Positions 10,166 through 21,739 of a DNA stretch of 64,000 nt are shown piece after piece. The DNA comes from Halotalea alkalilenta. Lineage in GTDB: Bacteria; Pseudomonadota; Gammaproteobacteria; Pseudomonadales; Halomonadaceae. Positions within the stretch are counted from its first letter, which is position 1. Each line of letters starts with the position of its first letter. The DNA is taken from NCBI RefSeq assembly GCF_001648175.1, contig NZ_CP015243.1:1550001-1614000 (forward strand). Direction: 5' to 3'. Below the pieces are notes generated by a model. The model had not been told where the DNA came from. It ran no database searches and was given only the letters and a program-made list of their open reading frames with translations. Both the position numbers and the translations under genes were made by a program.

Positions 10166-10750
10166 ACCTGGATCTCGCGCATCGGGATGGTGAAGCAGGA
10201 GCGAATGGTGAAGAAGGACTGAAAAAGGTCGGTTGGCAGCGTTTTTTTGCGTGCAATTTGGTCATCTTGCGTGGTGTGAACTTGGCTTCGTCCAGCGAGA
10301 TGACGATAATCAAGCGAAGATCATCCTCGGACGTTCAATCGATGAAATTCCTCAGCTCCCATCTCCTCGACTCGCTGCTCGGAACGCGACACGAGGAAGC
10401 GATGGGACGGAAGTCGAATACCGTTGACGCTGTGATTCGCACCGCAGTGCAACCTATGCAACGTTCGACCTACTCTTTTATGAATTTTTTTCTAAGCTAT
10501 AAAAAACCGTTACTGTCAGTACGAAGCGGCGTGTGGAAAGCTTGGCGGGCGGCGAACCATGCCGCCGTCGGCATGGGCAACCACCGGTCATTGCAGCATC
10601 AGTAGGACAGGGCCTGGTCCGAAGGCGCATCGAACCGAGCGTTTTCCGGCGGAACCTGAAAGTCGCGATCCTCTTTACGTTCGGGTACGCATTTTTTCAT
10701 CGATCGTGCCGCGTTCATCACGCGCGATCCATTGAACAGGTCGAGACTCC
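10166..10750. other. smc-zipA intergenic region, no convincing gene
   Basis: This 585-base stretch separates smc from zipA. A reading frame at 10162-10605 has no recognisable domain and poor composition, so it is not called. The stretch at about 10470-10510 is markedly AT-rich compared with the surroundings and probably holds promoter elements for zipA, but no clear -35/-10 pair could be assigned. Confidence 0.5.
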
Positions 10751-12529
10751 ATGGAATTACGCGAGTGGCTCATCATTCTGGGACTGGTGCTGGTCGTCGT
10801 CATCGTGATCGATGGGGCGCGTCGCTACCGCAGGCAGAAGCAGATTCCCCGGCTCGACGAGGGCGGGGATGCCAACGAACAGGAAAAACGCGGCAAGGCC
10901 CTCGACTGGGAGCTGCCCAACGGCGGCGCGCGGGTGGTCGAGTCGGCGCGGGTGGCGCCTCCCGAATCCAACGTGTCGCTGTTCGAGCGCCGCGGGATGA
11001 AGACCAAGCTGCCGTTCGCTCGTACCGAGCGTGCGGTCGAGGCATCGCGTCACGAGCCCAAGCTCGCGCTGGCCGATGGCGAGGAGGAGGCCTACCTGAG
11101 CACCTCCTCCTCACCGCTGGCGATGGCCGACTACCGCGCGAGCGAACACGGCGAAGAGGTGGTCGAGCGATTCGACACGAGCGCGCGCGAGGAGTCGCGG
11201 CTCGAGGCCGGAGCGCCGCTCGAACATGACGAAGAGCTCGAGTGGGACGAGCGCGAGTTCGAGGATGAAGAGCATGCCGAGCACGAAGAAGAGGGCAAGC
11301 CCAAGCCTGCGCGCGAGGCGAGCGCGCGCGAAGGCTTCCAGCGCTTCGAAGGTGAAGACGAGCATGTCGATGATCCCCGCTATGAAGGGCTTTCCGAGAT
11401 ACTCTTCCGTCGCCCGATGGACGGCGTCGCGCGACTGCAGGAAGCCGCCGCCGAGCGTCGCGAGCAGCGCGCGATCAAGCGTGAGGAGGCGCGCGTTCGC
11501 CGGCTCGAGGAGCGTGCCCGGCGTGCCGAGGAGAAGGCTCGACGCAGGGAAGAGAAGGAGCGCCAGGCCGAGGAGCTGCGGCTGAGGCGCGAGGAAGAGC
11601 GCAAGAAGCGCGAGGCGCAGGAGCGCGAAGAGCGCGAGCGCCGTGCGCAGCAGCAGGCGCTCTCGGCGCCCGAGCGTGGCGAAGATGGCCGTGGACTGCC
11701 TGACCTGGACCGCTTCGGCGCCAAGCGGGAGTTCGACGATGACGACGATCCGCTCTTCGCCCCGCGCCGCCGTGCCGACGAGGAGTACCAGCGCGCCGGC
11801 GATGCGGGCTTCGAACCGGAGTTCGAGCAGCGCCATGATCGAGACCCTAGGGAGTATCGGCGAGGCGCTGATCAGGACGAGTACCTGGACGGTCATCACG
11901 ACGATGCGCCTCGCGGCGGCCGCGCCGCTGAGTCCTACCGGGACGATGATCGCCGTTTTGCCGACGAGCCGCGCGATTACGATCGAGCCGAACGGGGGCG
12001 TACGCCTGCGCCGGAACTGCATCCAGTGATCGAACGCGCACTGCGTCACCGGGTGTCGGGCAGTGACGCGCTGCACGTGCTTGGCGATGCCGAGGAGGTG
12101 CTGGTGATCAATGTGGTCGCGCGCGATGGCGAGCGCTTCCACGGTATCGATCTGCTCCAGCTGCTGCTCGCCTGCGGGTTGCGCTACAGCCCGGAGGGTG
12201 GGCTCTTTCACCGCTTCGAGACCGAGGCCGAGCAGAGTCCGCTGCAGTTCTCGGTGGTCAATGCGCTCAAGCCCGGGAGCTTTCCGATCGAGGAGATGGA
12301 GACTTTCTCCACCCGCGGGGTGACCTTCCTGATGCCGCTGCCCTCCGCCGATGATTCGAGCGGTGCTTTCGATGCGATGTTCGAGACCGCCAAGGTGCTG
12401 GTCAGGAATCTCAATGGTGAGCTGCGCGACGAGCAGCAGAGCGTGATGACCGCTCAGACGGTCGAGTTCACCCGCCAGCGAGTGCATGAGTTCGAACGTC
12501 GAATGCGGCTCTATCGCCAGTCGCGTTGA
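10751..12529 (+). CDS. zipA: Cell division protein ZipA with a very long charged linker
   Basis: Membrane-anchored FtsZ-binding divisome protein. It has an N-terminal transmembrane helix with outside N-terminus (MELREWLIILGLVLVVVIVI), a basic patch, a long linker, and a C-terminal FtsZ-binding domain from about residue 440 (EEVLVINVVARDGERFHG ... GVTFLMPLPSADD). At 592 residues it is far longer than the ~330 of E. coli. The linker includes a run of about 85 residues (about 225-310) made almost only of Glu, Arg, Lys and Ala, predicted to be a single charged helix, and an Asp/Arg-rich part after it. Function is assigned with confidence from the two ends. Confidence 0.94.
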   Translation: MELREWLIILGLVLVVVIVIDGARRYRRQKQIPRLDEGGDANEQEKRGKALDWELPNGGARVVESARVAPPESNVSLFERRGMKTKLPFARTERAVEASRHEPKLALADGEEEAYLSTSSSPLAMADYRASEHGEEVVERFDTSAREESRLEAGAPLEHDEELEWDEREFEDEEHAEHEEEGKPKPAREASAREGFQRFEGEDEHVDDPRYEGLSEILFRRPMDGVARLQEAAAERREQRAIKREEARVRRLEERARRAEEKARRREEKERQAEELRLRREEERKKREAQEREERERRAQQQALSAPERGEDGRGLPDLDRFGAKREFDDDDDPLFAPRRRADEEYQRAGDAGFEPEFEQRHDRDPREYRRGADQDEYLDGHHDDAPRGGRAAESYRDDDRRFADEPRDYDRAERGRTPAPELHPVIERALRHRVSGSDALHVLGDAEEVLVINVVARDGERFHGIDLLQLLLACGLRYSPEGGLFHRFETEAEQSPLQFSVVNALKPGSFPIEEMETFSTRGVTFLMPLPSADDSSGAFDAMFETAKVLVRNLNGELRDEQQSVMTAQTVEFTRQRVHEFERRMRLYRQSR

Positions 12530-12548
12530 TCCTGCCTGCCCCGCAAGC

Positions 12549-12582
12549 GGCGCAGCCCCCTGATGGGGCTGCGCCGTTTCGC
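12549..12582 (+). terminator. Intrinsic terminator after zipA
   Basis: A perfect 11-bp stem (GGCGCAGCCCC at 12549-12559 pairs with 12565-12575) with a 5-base loop is followed by a T-rich stretch (GTTTCGCTTT). It lies 20 bases after the zipA stop and ends that transcription unit before ligA. Confidence 0.85.
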
Positions 12583-12679
12583 TTTGGTCGCGCCAAGTGT
12601 CTCGGGCTTGTCTCCCAGCTGCTAGAATCTGGGCGACCAGACCGAGGCGCCTTCGAGCGCCGACCGCCCTCCTGCCTGA

Positions 12680-15010
<2,331 letters not shown>

Positions 15011-15027
<17 letters not shown>

Positions 15028-16711
15028 ACGAGAAAGACGCGCCACCAGGCTGAGTCGTAGCGGGCGCGGCGGGGTGCTGGTGGCGCCGAGGCGGCGCCCG
15101 CGCATCTCTCTGGCGCTGCAGGTCTGGCTGCTGGTGCTGAGCATGATCGCCGCCGCCCTGGGGCTCGCCTATGTGCTGTTCGATCGGCAGATGGAGGTCA
15201 GCGCCCGTATCCTCCAGGAACATCGGCTGCTCAACCTCGCTGAGCTGATCGCCGATCGTGAATCCTCCCGCGGGGCGCTTGAAGCTTCTCCCGGAAGTCC
15301 CGAGCGCGCCGCGTTCGCCACCCAGATCCAGCGCTGGCGCGAGCGGCTCGGCGTCGACTACATCGTGGTGATGGATCTCCAGGGGCTGCGTCTCTCGCAT
15401 CCCGATCCTTCGCGGATCGGTGGGCGCTACGATGGCGGTGACGAAGGACCTGCGCTGCGCGGCGAGCACTATGTCTCGCGCGCGGCGGGCAGCATCGGCG
15501 AGGCGATACGCGGCTATGCCCCGGTGCGCGACAGCGATGGCGTGCAGCTCGGTGCGGTCGCGGTCGGGATCACGCTCAGCCGCATTGCGCTACTCGACAG
15601 CGCCAGCCGCAGTACGGTGCTGTTCGGCCTGGCATTCATCGTAGCGCTCGGCTCGCTTGGAGCGTTCACCTTGGCCTGGTCGATCCGGCGGCGGTTGATG
15701 GGGATGGAGCCTGAGCAGATCGCGCGGCTGGTCAACGAGCGCCACGCGATGCTCGACTCGCTGCGTGAAGGCGTGATCGCCACCGACGACGCCAGCCGGG
15801 TCGTGCTGATCAACCCGTCGGGGCGGCGGATGCTGCTCGACGCAGGCCTCTTGGCGATGGAGCCAGGGCACAGTGCGACCCCTTTGTTCGGCGCCGAGGT
15901 CGCCCAGCGCGTGCTGGCCCAGGGCGAGGAGGTGGTCGATCTCGGCGTGCGCTGCGGTGACGGCGTGTTCATCGCCAGTTACCGGCCGATTCGGCTCAAG
16001 GGGCGGGTGATCGGGGCGATCATGACCTTCCGCGAGCGTGGCGAGGTGCAGCGTCATGCCGAGGAGCTCACCGGCGTGCGCCGCTACGCCGAAGCGCTGC
16101 GTGCCAATACCCACGAGTTCAAGAACCGTCTCCACGTGATCCAGGGCCTGGTCCAGCTTGGCGACATCTCCCGGCTGCGCCTTTATCTACGCGAGCTGAT
16201 CGAGCATGGCGCGATCACGCCCGGCGCTACCTTCGAGCGCCTGCGCGAACCGATCCTCGCAGCCTTTTTGCTCGGCAAGCGCAGCGAGGCGACCGAGCGG
16301 GGCGTGGCCCTGAGCATCAGCGTGGAAAACGAGATTCCCCCCGCGCTCGAACACGACCAGGCCCATTCGCTGGTGACCATCATCGGCAATCTGGTCGAAA
16401 ATGCCCTCGAGGCAGTGGCGCAGCGTTCCCAGCCCGAAGTGCTACTGTTGCTCGAATACGACGAGGTCACCCAGTCGCTTTCGCTGCATGTGCAGGACAA
16501 CGGGCCCGGTATCGCGCCGGCGCTGCGCGAGCGGATCTTCGATCATGGCTTCTCGAGCAAGGGTGAGGGGCGCGGCGTGGGGCTCTACCTGGTGCGTGAG
16601 TACGTCGAACTCGCCGAAGGCACGCTCTCGCTCTACTCCGAGCCCGAACGCGGGACCCTGATAGAAGTGACCTATCCCTTTACTGCGACTAGGGACGTCA
16701 GCGCGCCCTAG
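15011..16711 (+). CDS. CitA/DcuS-family sensor histidine kinase
   Basis: Inner-membrane sensor kinase of 566 residues. It has a first membrane helix (VWLLVLSMIAAALGLAYVLF), a periplasmic sensor domain with DYIVVMDLQGLRLSHPDPSRIGG typical of CitA/DcuS/DctS carboxylate sensors, a second helix (VLFGLAFIVALGSLGAFTL), a PAS domain (DSLREGVIATDDASRVVLIN), the phospho-acceptor His at about 368 in THEFKNRLHVIQGLVQLG, and a GHKL ATPase domain (DNGPGIAPALRERIFDHGFS, GVGLYLVREY). With the next gene it forms a two-component system probably sensing C4-dicarboxylates or citrate; the actual ligand cannot be read from the sequence. Confidence 0.9.
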
Positions 16712-16744
16712 TGCCTTTTGAGCGCTATCAGCCTGGAGCTTTCG

Positions 16745-17476
16745 ATGTTTGCCAGCCAGCCCGCGCAGGTGATGATCGTCGAGGACGATCCCATGGTGAT
16801 GAAGCTCAATGTCGAGTATCTCGCCCGTATCGAAGGGGCGGTGCTCGCCGCCCAGGCAGTCGATGTCGCCAGTGCCCAGCGACTGCTCGAGGAGAACGAA
16901 GAGATAGATATCGTGCTGCTCGACGTCTACCTCGGTGGCCAGAGCGGCTTGATCCTGGCCCGCTGGCTCAGCCAGCGTCAGCGCGACGTCGATGTGATCC
17001 TGATCACCGCTGCCTCCGAAGCCGAAGCGGTACGCACCGCTCGGCGTCTGCGGGTGAGCGACTACCTGGTCAAGCCGTTCGAGTTCGAGCGTTTTCGCCA
17101 GGCGCTGAACGATTGCATCCGACAGCGCGCGGTGCTTGCGCGGGTCGATGATCAGGTCGATCAACGCACCCTCGATGGGCTGTTTCGTCTCCAGCCCAAC
17201 GGCGGCGGGCGCCACGACGACCTGCCCAAGGGATTGACCAGCCACAGCCTGGCCCAGGTCGCGGAGGCGGTACTGCTGTTCGCCGACGATCCCTTCACCA
17301 CCGAGGCACTCGCCGAAGGGACCGGGATGTCCCGGGTCTCGGTGCGCAAGTACCTCAAGTACCTGATCGAGCTGCAGGCGATCAGCGAATCCTTCGCCTA
17401 TGGCCAGATCGGCCGGCCTTCGTTCACCTACCAGTCGCTCGATCGCAGGCTCTTGGAGCGCTGCGCCGGGCGTTGA
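16745..17476 (+). CDS. CitB/DcuR/DctR-family response regulator
   Basis: Partner of the upstream kinase. The N-terminal receiver domain has the acidic pair in MIVEDDPMVMKLN, the phospho-acceptor Asp in IVLLDVYLGGQSGL and the conserved Lys in DYLVKPFEF. The C-terminal part (FTTEALAEGTGMSRVSVRKY) is the helix-turn-helix of this family. A TTG at 16718 is in frame, but the ATG at 16745 is preceded by GGAG at a good distance and begins just before the receiver domain. The regulated genes, usually a transporter, are not in the window. Confidence 0.88.
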   Translation: MFASQPAQVMIVEDDPMVMKLNVEYLARIEGAVLAAQAVDVASAQRLLEENEEIDIVLLDVYLGGQSGLILARWLSQRQRDVDVILITAASEAEAVRTARRLRVSDYLVKPFEFERFRQALNDCIRQRAVLARVDDQVDQRTLDGLFRLQPNGGGRHDDLPKGLTSHSLAQVAEAVLLFADDPFTTEALAEGTGMSRVSVRKYLKYLIELQAISESFAYGQIGRPSFTYQSLDRRLLERCAGR

Positions 17477-17561
17477 GCTCGTCGCTCGACTTCGACGGAT
17501 TGGTGCTCAAATGGAAACACTGAGATTCCGAATACTCTGTGTTAATTCTTAATGAGCGAAC

Positions 17562-17695
17562 TATAATTCCATTCATCCAATCGGTTAGCCCGATTGGGCA
17601 TTGGATCGAAGGCTGCGAGAGAGTCTTCCAGGCGAACCCTGTTGATCAAGTGCTTCAAGGTGTATGTGCGTATTGCAGGCCCTATGGGCCTGCTT
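17562..17695 (+). ncRNA. Possible small RNA gene cut from its terminator by the IS
   Basis: Between the response regulator and the IS there is a TATAAT box at 17562-17567 (no strong -35), a perfect 8-bp hairpin (CCAATCGG/CCGATTGG, loop TTAGC) at about 17577-17597 and, further on, a GC-rich hairpin at 17675-17693. The same hairpin with its original T-run is now on the other side of the IS (19290-19316). Before insertion this would have been a unit of roughly 125 bases with promoter, stem-loop and intrinsic terminator and no good reading frame. Alternatively it is only the 3' end of the regulator transcript. Confidence 0.3.
17673..17695 (+). repeat. Target-site duplication, left copy
   Basis: A 23-base sequence that is identical to 19288-19310. 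It contains the hairpin GCAGGCCC-TAT-GGGCCTGC. The two copies directly flank the IS terminal inverted repeats, as expected for a target duplication made on insertion into a terminator stem-loop. Confidence 0.85.
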
Positions 17696-19287
17696 CAGAC
17701 TGCTGACGAACCCTGCCTTTACAGGCAGGGTTCGTCATTTCAGTTCAAACCACCCACTTTGCGTGCAGATACCCAGGGAATCGGTAGATGACGGTCATGG
17801 CGCTCATCAACGCCTCACAGCGCCGTTGAACAACGCTCCAGGCCCCAAAAATGGATGAAAATAGCCGGCGCATCCGCGCCAAGGCCATCTTCTTCAGGTT
17901 TTGGCAGGCTGCGGCGAGCAGACACTGCTCTCTCACCCGAGCCAGCCCCCGCATCCGAGCGTAGCGATGGCCGTGTAGCTGTTTGGCATCGGCGAAGCTT
18001 CGCTCCACCGTCTCCTTTCGTCGCTTGTAGAGCCCTCGCCCATAGTCGCTCAACCGGTGGCTCTCGATACGCTCCTTGGCGTCCTCCCAGACGTGCCGGG
18101 TCACCAGCTTGGTGTGATTGGCGCTTCTCGTGCAGGAAGTCAGTCGTGGGCAGTGCCGACAAATGGCAGGGTCACTGCGGTAGTGCCGATAACCATGGCG
18201 GTCGGTGGTGGCGTAGATCAGCCCGTGTCGCTCTGGACAGAGATAGGCATCCTGCTCGGCCTCGTAAACGAAGGCCCGCTTGGGCAGATAGCCCTCACGT
18301 TTATTAGGACGGCGGTAACCGATGACGCCATAGAGATCGCGTTCTTCGATGCCTTGGCAAAGGGCGGCGGTGAAATACCCAGCGTCTAATCCCACCGCGA
18401 GCGGCGCTAGATCGAAACGTTGGCATTGGTGGTCGAGCCGCGCGAGATAAGGCGTGCTATCCGCCACGTTGGCAGGAGTCACGTAGGTATCGGTGATGAT
18501 CGCGCATCGGCCATCGACGGTACGGTGATCGAGGTAGAAAAAGCCGGTGGGTTTGCCATCTCGCACCATGTAGCCACTGTCGGGGTCGGTAGTGCTGATC
18601 TTCTTCTCGACCGTCTCGGTGACTGCGGCACGTGGCGTCAGTGCTTTTTTCCGTGCTTGGCACGATCCTCCTCGACGGCGTCATCCAGGGCATCGAGATA
18701 GCCGGCGGTGCTCCGCTGAACCTGCTCGCGTACGAAGCGCGTCTTGTTGGCGTTCGCCTTGAGGTGCGTGCTGTCGGTATAAAGCACTTCACCGCCCACC
18801 AGTCCTTGCACGATGGCCTGTTCGACCACGGTGTCGAAAATCTCCTGATGGATGGTGTTATCGCTGAAGCGTCGTCGTCGGTTCTGGCTGATCGTCGAGG
18901 CATCCGGCACCTTGTCGGTCAGGCTGAGACCGAGAAACCAGCGATAGGCGACGTTGACCTGGATCTCACGCATCAATTGGCGTTCGCTGCGCACCCCGAA
19001 CAAGTAGCCGATGAACAAGGCCTTGAACAGCATGACGGGATCGAGCGCGGGGCGGCCATTATCGGCGCAGTAGAGATGGCGGACCTTGTCGCGGATGAAG
19101 GAGAAATCGAGGGTGGCGTCGATGTGACGCAGCAGGTGATCAGACGGCACCAGCTCTTCAAGCGTGACCATTTCGAGCTGATGTTGATGAGGAGAGGGCT
19201 CTCGCAGCACGGCGGCATACTCGCAAAGGGTATGCCTTCATCAAAACAAAGCCCTGGCGGTGAGGCCAGGACTTTGTCAGCAGTCTG
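17696..19287 (-). mobile_element. IS1182-family insertion sequence
   Basis: An element of 1592 bp bounded by 12-bp perfect inverted repeats (CAGACTGCTGAC at 17696-17707, GTCAGCAGTCTG at 19276-19287) and a 23-bp direct duplication. Just inside each end is a hairpin: a perfect 13-bp stem at 17705-17717/17724-17736 and a 12-bp stem with one G-T pair at 19247-19258/19265-19276. These may insulate the transposase from outside transcription. The single transposase region, on the minus strand, is in two frames. Confidence 0.9.
17745..19210 (-). CDS. tnp: IS1182-family transposase, two frames joined at an A6G slip site
   Basis: The upstream frame (19210-18638, 190 residues, MLREPSPHQHQLEMVTLEEL ...) holds the N-terminal half, including the conserved SRNRRRRF-like region SQNRRRRFSDNTIHQEIFD and LYTDSTHLKANANKTRFV. 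It ends just after EEDRAKHGKKH. The downstream frame (read from 18644 to 17745) continues as ALTPRAAVTETVEKKIS and carries the rest of the DDE domain (YFTAALCQGIEERDLYGVIG; ERSFADAKQLHGHRYARMRG). The junction is A AAA AAG at 18650-18644, in the correct zero-frame phase for -1 slippage; the fused protein would be about 488 residues, normal for the family. A plain inactivating frameshift is the alternative. Confidence 0.85.
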
Positions 19288-19316
19288 TTGCAGGCCCTAT
19301 GGGCCTGCTTTTTTTT
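19288..19316 (+). terminator. Intrinsic terminator and right copy of the target duplication
   Basis: Bases 19288-19310 repeat 17673-17695. The hairpin at 19290-19308 (8-bp stem, loop TAT) is followed by eight T residues (19309-19316), so this is a plus-strand intrinsic terminator. It probably ended transcription from the response regulator or a small RNA before the IS split it off. Confidence 0.85.
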
Positions 19317-19390
19317 GTCCTCGATTTCTTCGCGTCGCCTCGAGCCGATAGCTCTTGCCGCGGGTTTTCCGCCGGCGAGGCGCCGTCGAG

Positions 19391-21403
19391 CTAGCCTTGG
19401 GAGCGGATCAGCCCGGCGATGATCCGGCGCCCTGGGTCGAGGTGATCGACCAGGGCGAGTTCCATCGGTGCGGGTTCGCCGCTGATCCTGGAGGCGATCA
19501 GCTCGGCGGCGAGCGGGGCGCTGACCATGCCGCGTGAGCCGTGGGCGGTGCTGACCCAGAGGCCCGGGTGGCGTCTTCCCTCCACGGCTGGAACGCGCCG
19601 TGCGTCCTTGCTCAGCGCGGCGTAGGCGCTGAGCCACTGCTCCAGATCCGGTGCCGCTCCGACGAACGGCGACTTGTCCGGGCTCGCGGTGCGAATACCG
19701 ACCCGGGCACCGGCGCTGAGTGGCTCGACTCCCTGCGCCTCGAGTGAGGCGACCAGCGCGGGCAGCGCATGCGAGAACTCGAGCAAATTGCTGCGGGTCT
19801 CCTCTTCACGCGGGGCGAGCTCGCTGTCATTGACCTTGAAGCTGGCACCGAACAGCTGCACTCCCCGATACGCTGGAGGCGCATAGCCGCCGGCGCAGAC
19901 CACGCAGCCGAGCCTCGGCGCATGTTCCCCTACCTCGAGCTCGCTGACCTGGCCACGCACCGGGGTGAGCGGCAGGTGGGCGAGCTGGGCGAAGCGCTTG
20001 GCGTTGCGGGCGCAGCAGATGACCACCTGGTCGACGTCCAGCGTGCCGTGGTCATCGAGGGCAAGGCGCCAGCCGTCGTCGAACCGGCTCAGCGCCGTCA
20101 CTTCGCGCAGGCTGAGGGTGATGTGCGGATGGCTGATCAGCCGCTGGCACAGGGCGTGCGGGTCGAGCCAGCCTCCCTGTGGATAGTGGAGCGCATGCAT
20201 TGCATGACTGAGATCGGTGTTCGCGAGCTGTCCGGCGCGGGCGGCATCGACGCCTTCGACCACGCTGGTAGGCAGTGAATGGGTATCGAGGAAGCGCCGC
20301 TGGCGCTCGGCCGCCGTGGGCGTCAGCGCCAAGTCGAGCGTACCGCAGTCGGACCAAACCGAGCGTGCGGGGTCGAGCCGCGCCAGCAGGCGATGCAGAT
20401 GGAGGAGGGCGGCGAGATAGAACCGGCTCTGCAGGTTGGTCGCCACCGCCAGCTTGACGTAGAGCGCCGCCTGGCGATTGCCCGAGGCGGCGTGCGCGAC
20501 GCCGAGCGGGTCGATCAGGGTGACCCGATGGCCGCGGCGGGCCAGCGAATGGGCGACGCTGGCACCGGCGATACCGGCACCGACCACCGCGACTCGCTGC
20601 AGGCCCCGTGCGGATTCGCCCTGCGCGGCGTACCAGGGCGTCGCCACGCGGCGCTGGTCGGGGAGTGCGGTGGCCAGCCGCCCGCGCAGCATCTCACGCT
20701 TGCGCCCGAAGCCAGGCACCTTCTCGCAGTTGAACCCGACGCCGGCCAGTCCGCGCTTGACCACGCCCGCGCAGGTGAACGTCGCGAAGCAGGCACCGGG
20801 ATGGCTGAGCCGCGAGATCGCGGCGAACAGCGCCTCGCTCCACATTCGCGGATTCTTCGACGGGGCGAATCCATCGAGGAACCAGGCATCGACCCGGCCA
20901 TCGAGCTGGCCCAGCCGCTCCTCGGCCTCGCCGAAGTGAAGATCCAGGGTGCAACGCTCGTCGAGCTCGAGGCGGTGGACACCGAGCAGCGGTTGGGGCC
21001 ACTGCTCGATCAATCGTCTCGCCTTGTCGGCGAATTCCGGCCAGGCGCCGAGCGCGCGAGCAAGATCCGCAGCCGAGAAGGGGTAGCGCTCCACCGAGAC
21101 GAAGTGCAGCCGCGCCGAGGCGGGTGCGTGGCGCTCGAACGCAGCCCAGGCGCACAGCAGGTTGAGGCCCGAGCCGAAGCCGGTCTCCGCGATCACGAAC
21201 GGACGGGACTGGTCCCAGGCGGCGAACCGCTGGGGCAGCAGGTTGTTGTCGATGAACACGTGCTCGGTCTCGCGCCGGCCATCCTCGCGGGAGAAGTAGA
21301 CGTCATCGAACTCGAGCGCTTCGGGGGCATCGTCGCGCCAGCGCAGCCGGGCTTGCTCGAGTCCGGTAAGGGGGGCGATTGGAACGGTGTGGTGGGTAGA
21401 CAT
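19391..21403 (-). CDS. mnmC: Bifunctional tRNA (mnm5s2U34) methyltransferase/oxidoreductase MnmC
   Basis: Catalyses the last two steps of mnm5s2U34 formation in tRNA. The N-terminal half is a SAM-dependent methyltransferase (IAETGFGSGLNLL; WFLDGFAPSKNPRMWS). The C-terminal half is an FAD-dependent amine oxidase with the nucleotide-binding motif VAVVGAGIAGASVAHSLA and the C-terminal STAHGSRGMVSAPLAAELIA. At 670 residues it is the full fused form. It is on the opposite strand from its neighbours and ends 75 bases from the IS-flanking terminator. Confidence 0.96.
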   Translation of the reverse strand: MSTHHTVPIAPLTGLEQARLRWRDDAPEALEFDDVYFSREDGRRETEHVFIDNNLLPQRFAAWDQSRPFVIAETGFGSGLNLLCAWAAFERHAPASARLHFVSVERYPFSAADLARALGAWPEFADKARRLIEQWPQPLLGVHRLELDERCTLDLHFGEAEERLGQLDGRVDAWFLDGFAPSKNPRMWSEALFAAISRLSHPGACFATFTCAGVVKRGLAGVGFNCEKVPGFGRKREMLRGRLATALPDQRRVATPWYAAQGESARGLQRVAVVGAGIAGASVAHSLARRGHRVTLIDPLGVAHAASGNRQAALYVKLAVATNLQSRFYLAALLHLHRLLARLDPARSVWSDCGTLDLALTPTAAERQRRFLDTHSLPTSVVEGVDAARAGQLANTDLSHAMHALHYPQGGWLDPHALCQRLISHPHITLSLREVTALSRFDDGWRLALDDHGTLDVDQVVICCARNAKRFAQLAHLPLTPVRGQVSELEVGEHAPRLGCVVCAGGYAPPAYRGVQLFGASFKVNDSELAPREEETRSNLLEFSHALPALVASLEAQGVEPLSAGARVGIRTASPDKSPFVGAAPDLEQWLSAYAALSKDARRVPAVEGRRHPGLWVSTAHGSRGMVSAPLAAELIASRISGEPAPMELALVDHLDPGRRIIAGLIRSQG

Positions 21404-21739
21404 GTCGAGGCATTCTTGGCGGGCGCGAGGGGCGCCATTATGCGATGCCCGGCCGACCGATTTGAAGGCGGGGTGTGCCGGCGGCGCGTGGGATACCTTC
21501 GGCGTGACTAGGTCTTCGGCCTGGGCCTCAATCTAAGTGCTCAAAAAATGGACAGTTTTTTCGCCGCGCCGTGCGGTATGAGATGGCGAAGGTTATCCCG
21601 GTCGGGTTTCACAAGGTTATCCACAGAAGCTGTGCATTAACTCGCACTGATGCGTGGATAAAAAAAGCGCCGCGATAGCGACGCTTGATTTCAGCCTGCC
21701 TCGCGCCAGGCAGGAGCAAGGCAGAAGCATGGCGGGGTT
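21404..21739. promoter_or_regulatory. mnmC-yciI intergenic region with three DnaA-box-like sites
   Basis: Three 9-mers related to the DnaA box TTATCCACA lie within 70 bases: TTATCCCGG at 21593-21601, an exact TTATCCACA at 21617-21625, and TTATCCACG on the minus strand at 21653-21661. The last one abuts the yciI terminator. There is no dnaA, gidA or rpmH nearby and only short AT-rich tracts, so this is unlikely to be oriC. The promoter of mnmC must also lie here. Confidence 0.5.
21661..21686 (-). terminator. Intrinsic terminator of the yciB-yciI unit
   Basis: On the minus strand an 8-bp stem (AAGCGTCG/CGGCGCTT, one G-T pair, loop CTATCG; 21665-21686) runs into a T tract (bases 21661-21666 are all A on the plus strand). 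It lies about 55 bases after the yciI stop. Confidence 0.75.

Noticed and set aside
10162..10605. A 147-codon frame between smc and zipA
   Set aside because: No motif, mixed composition, overlaps the smc stop, and shows no plausible ribosome site.
21560..21690. An origin of replication
   Set aside because: DnaA-like boxes are present, but there is no long AT-rich unwinding region and no dnaA, gidA or parAB neighbours.
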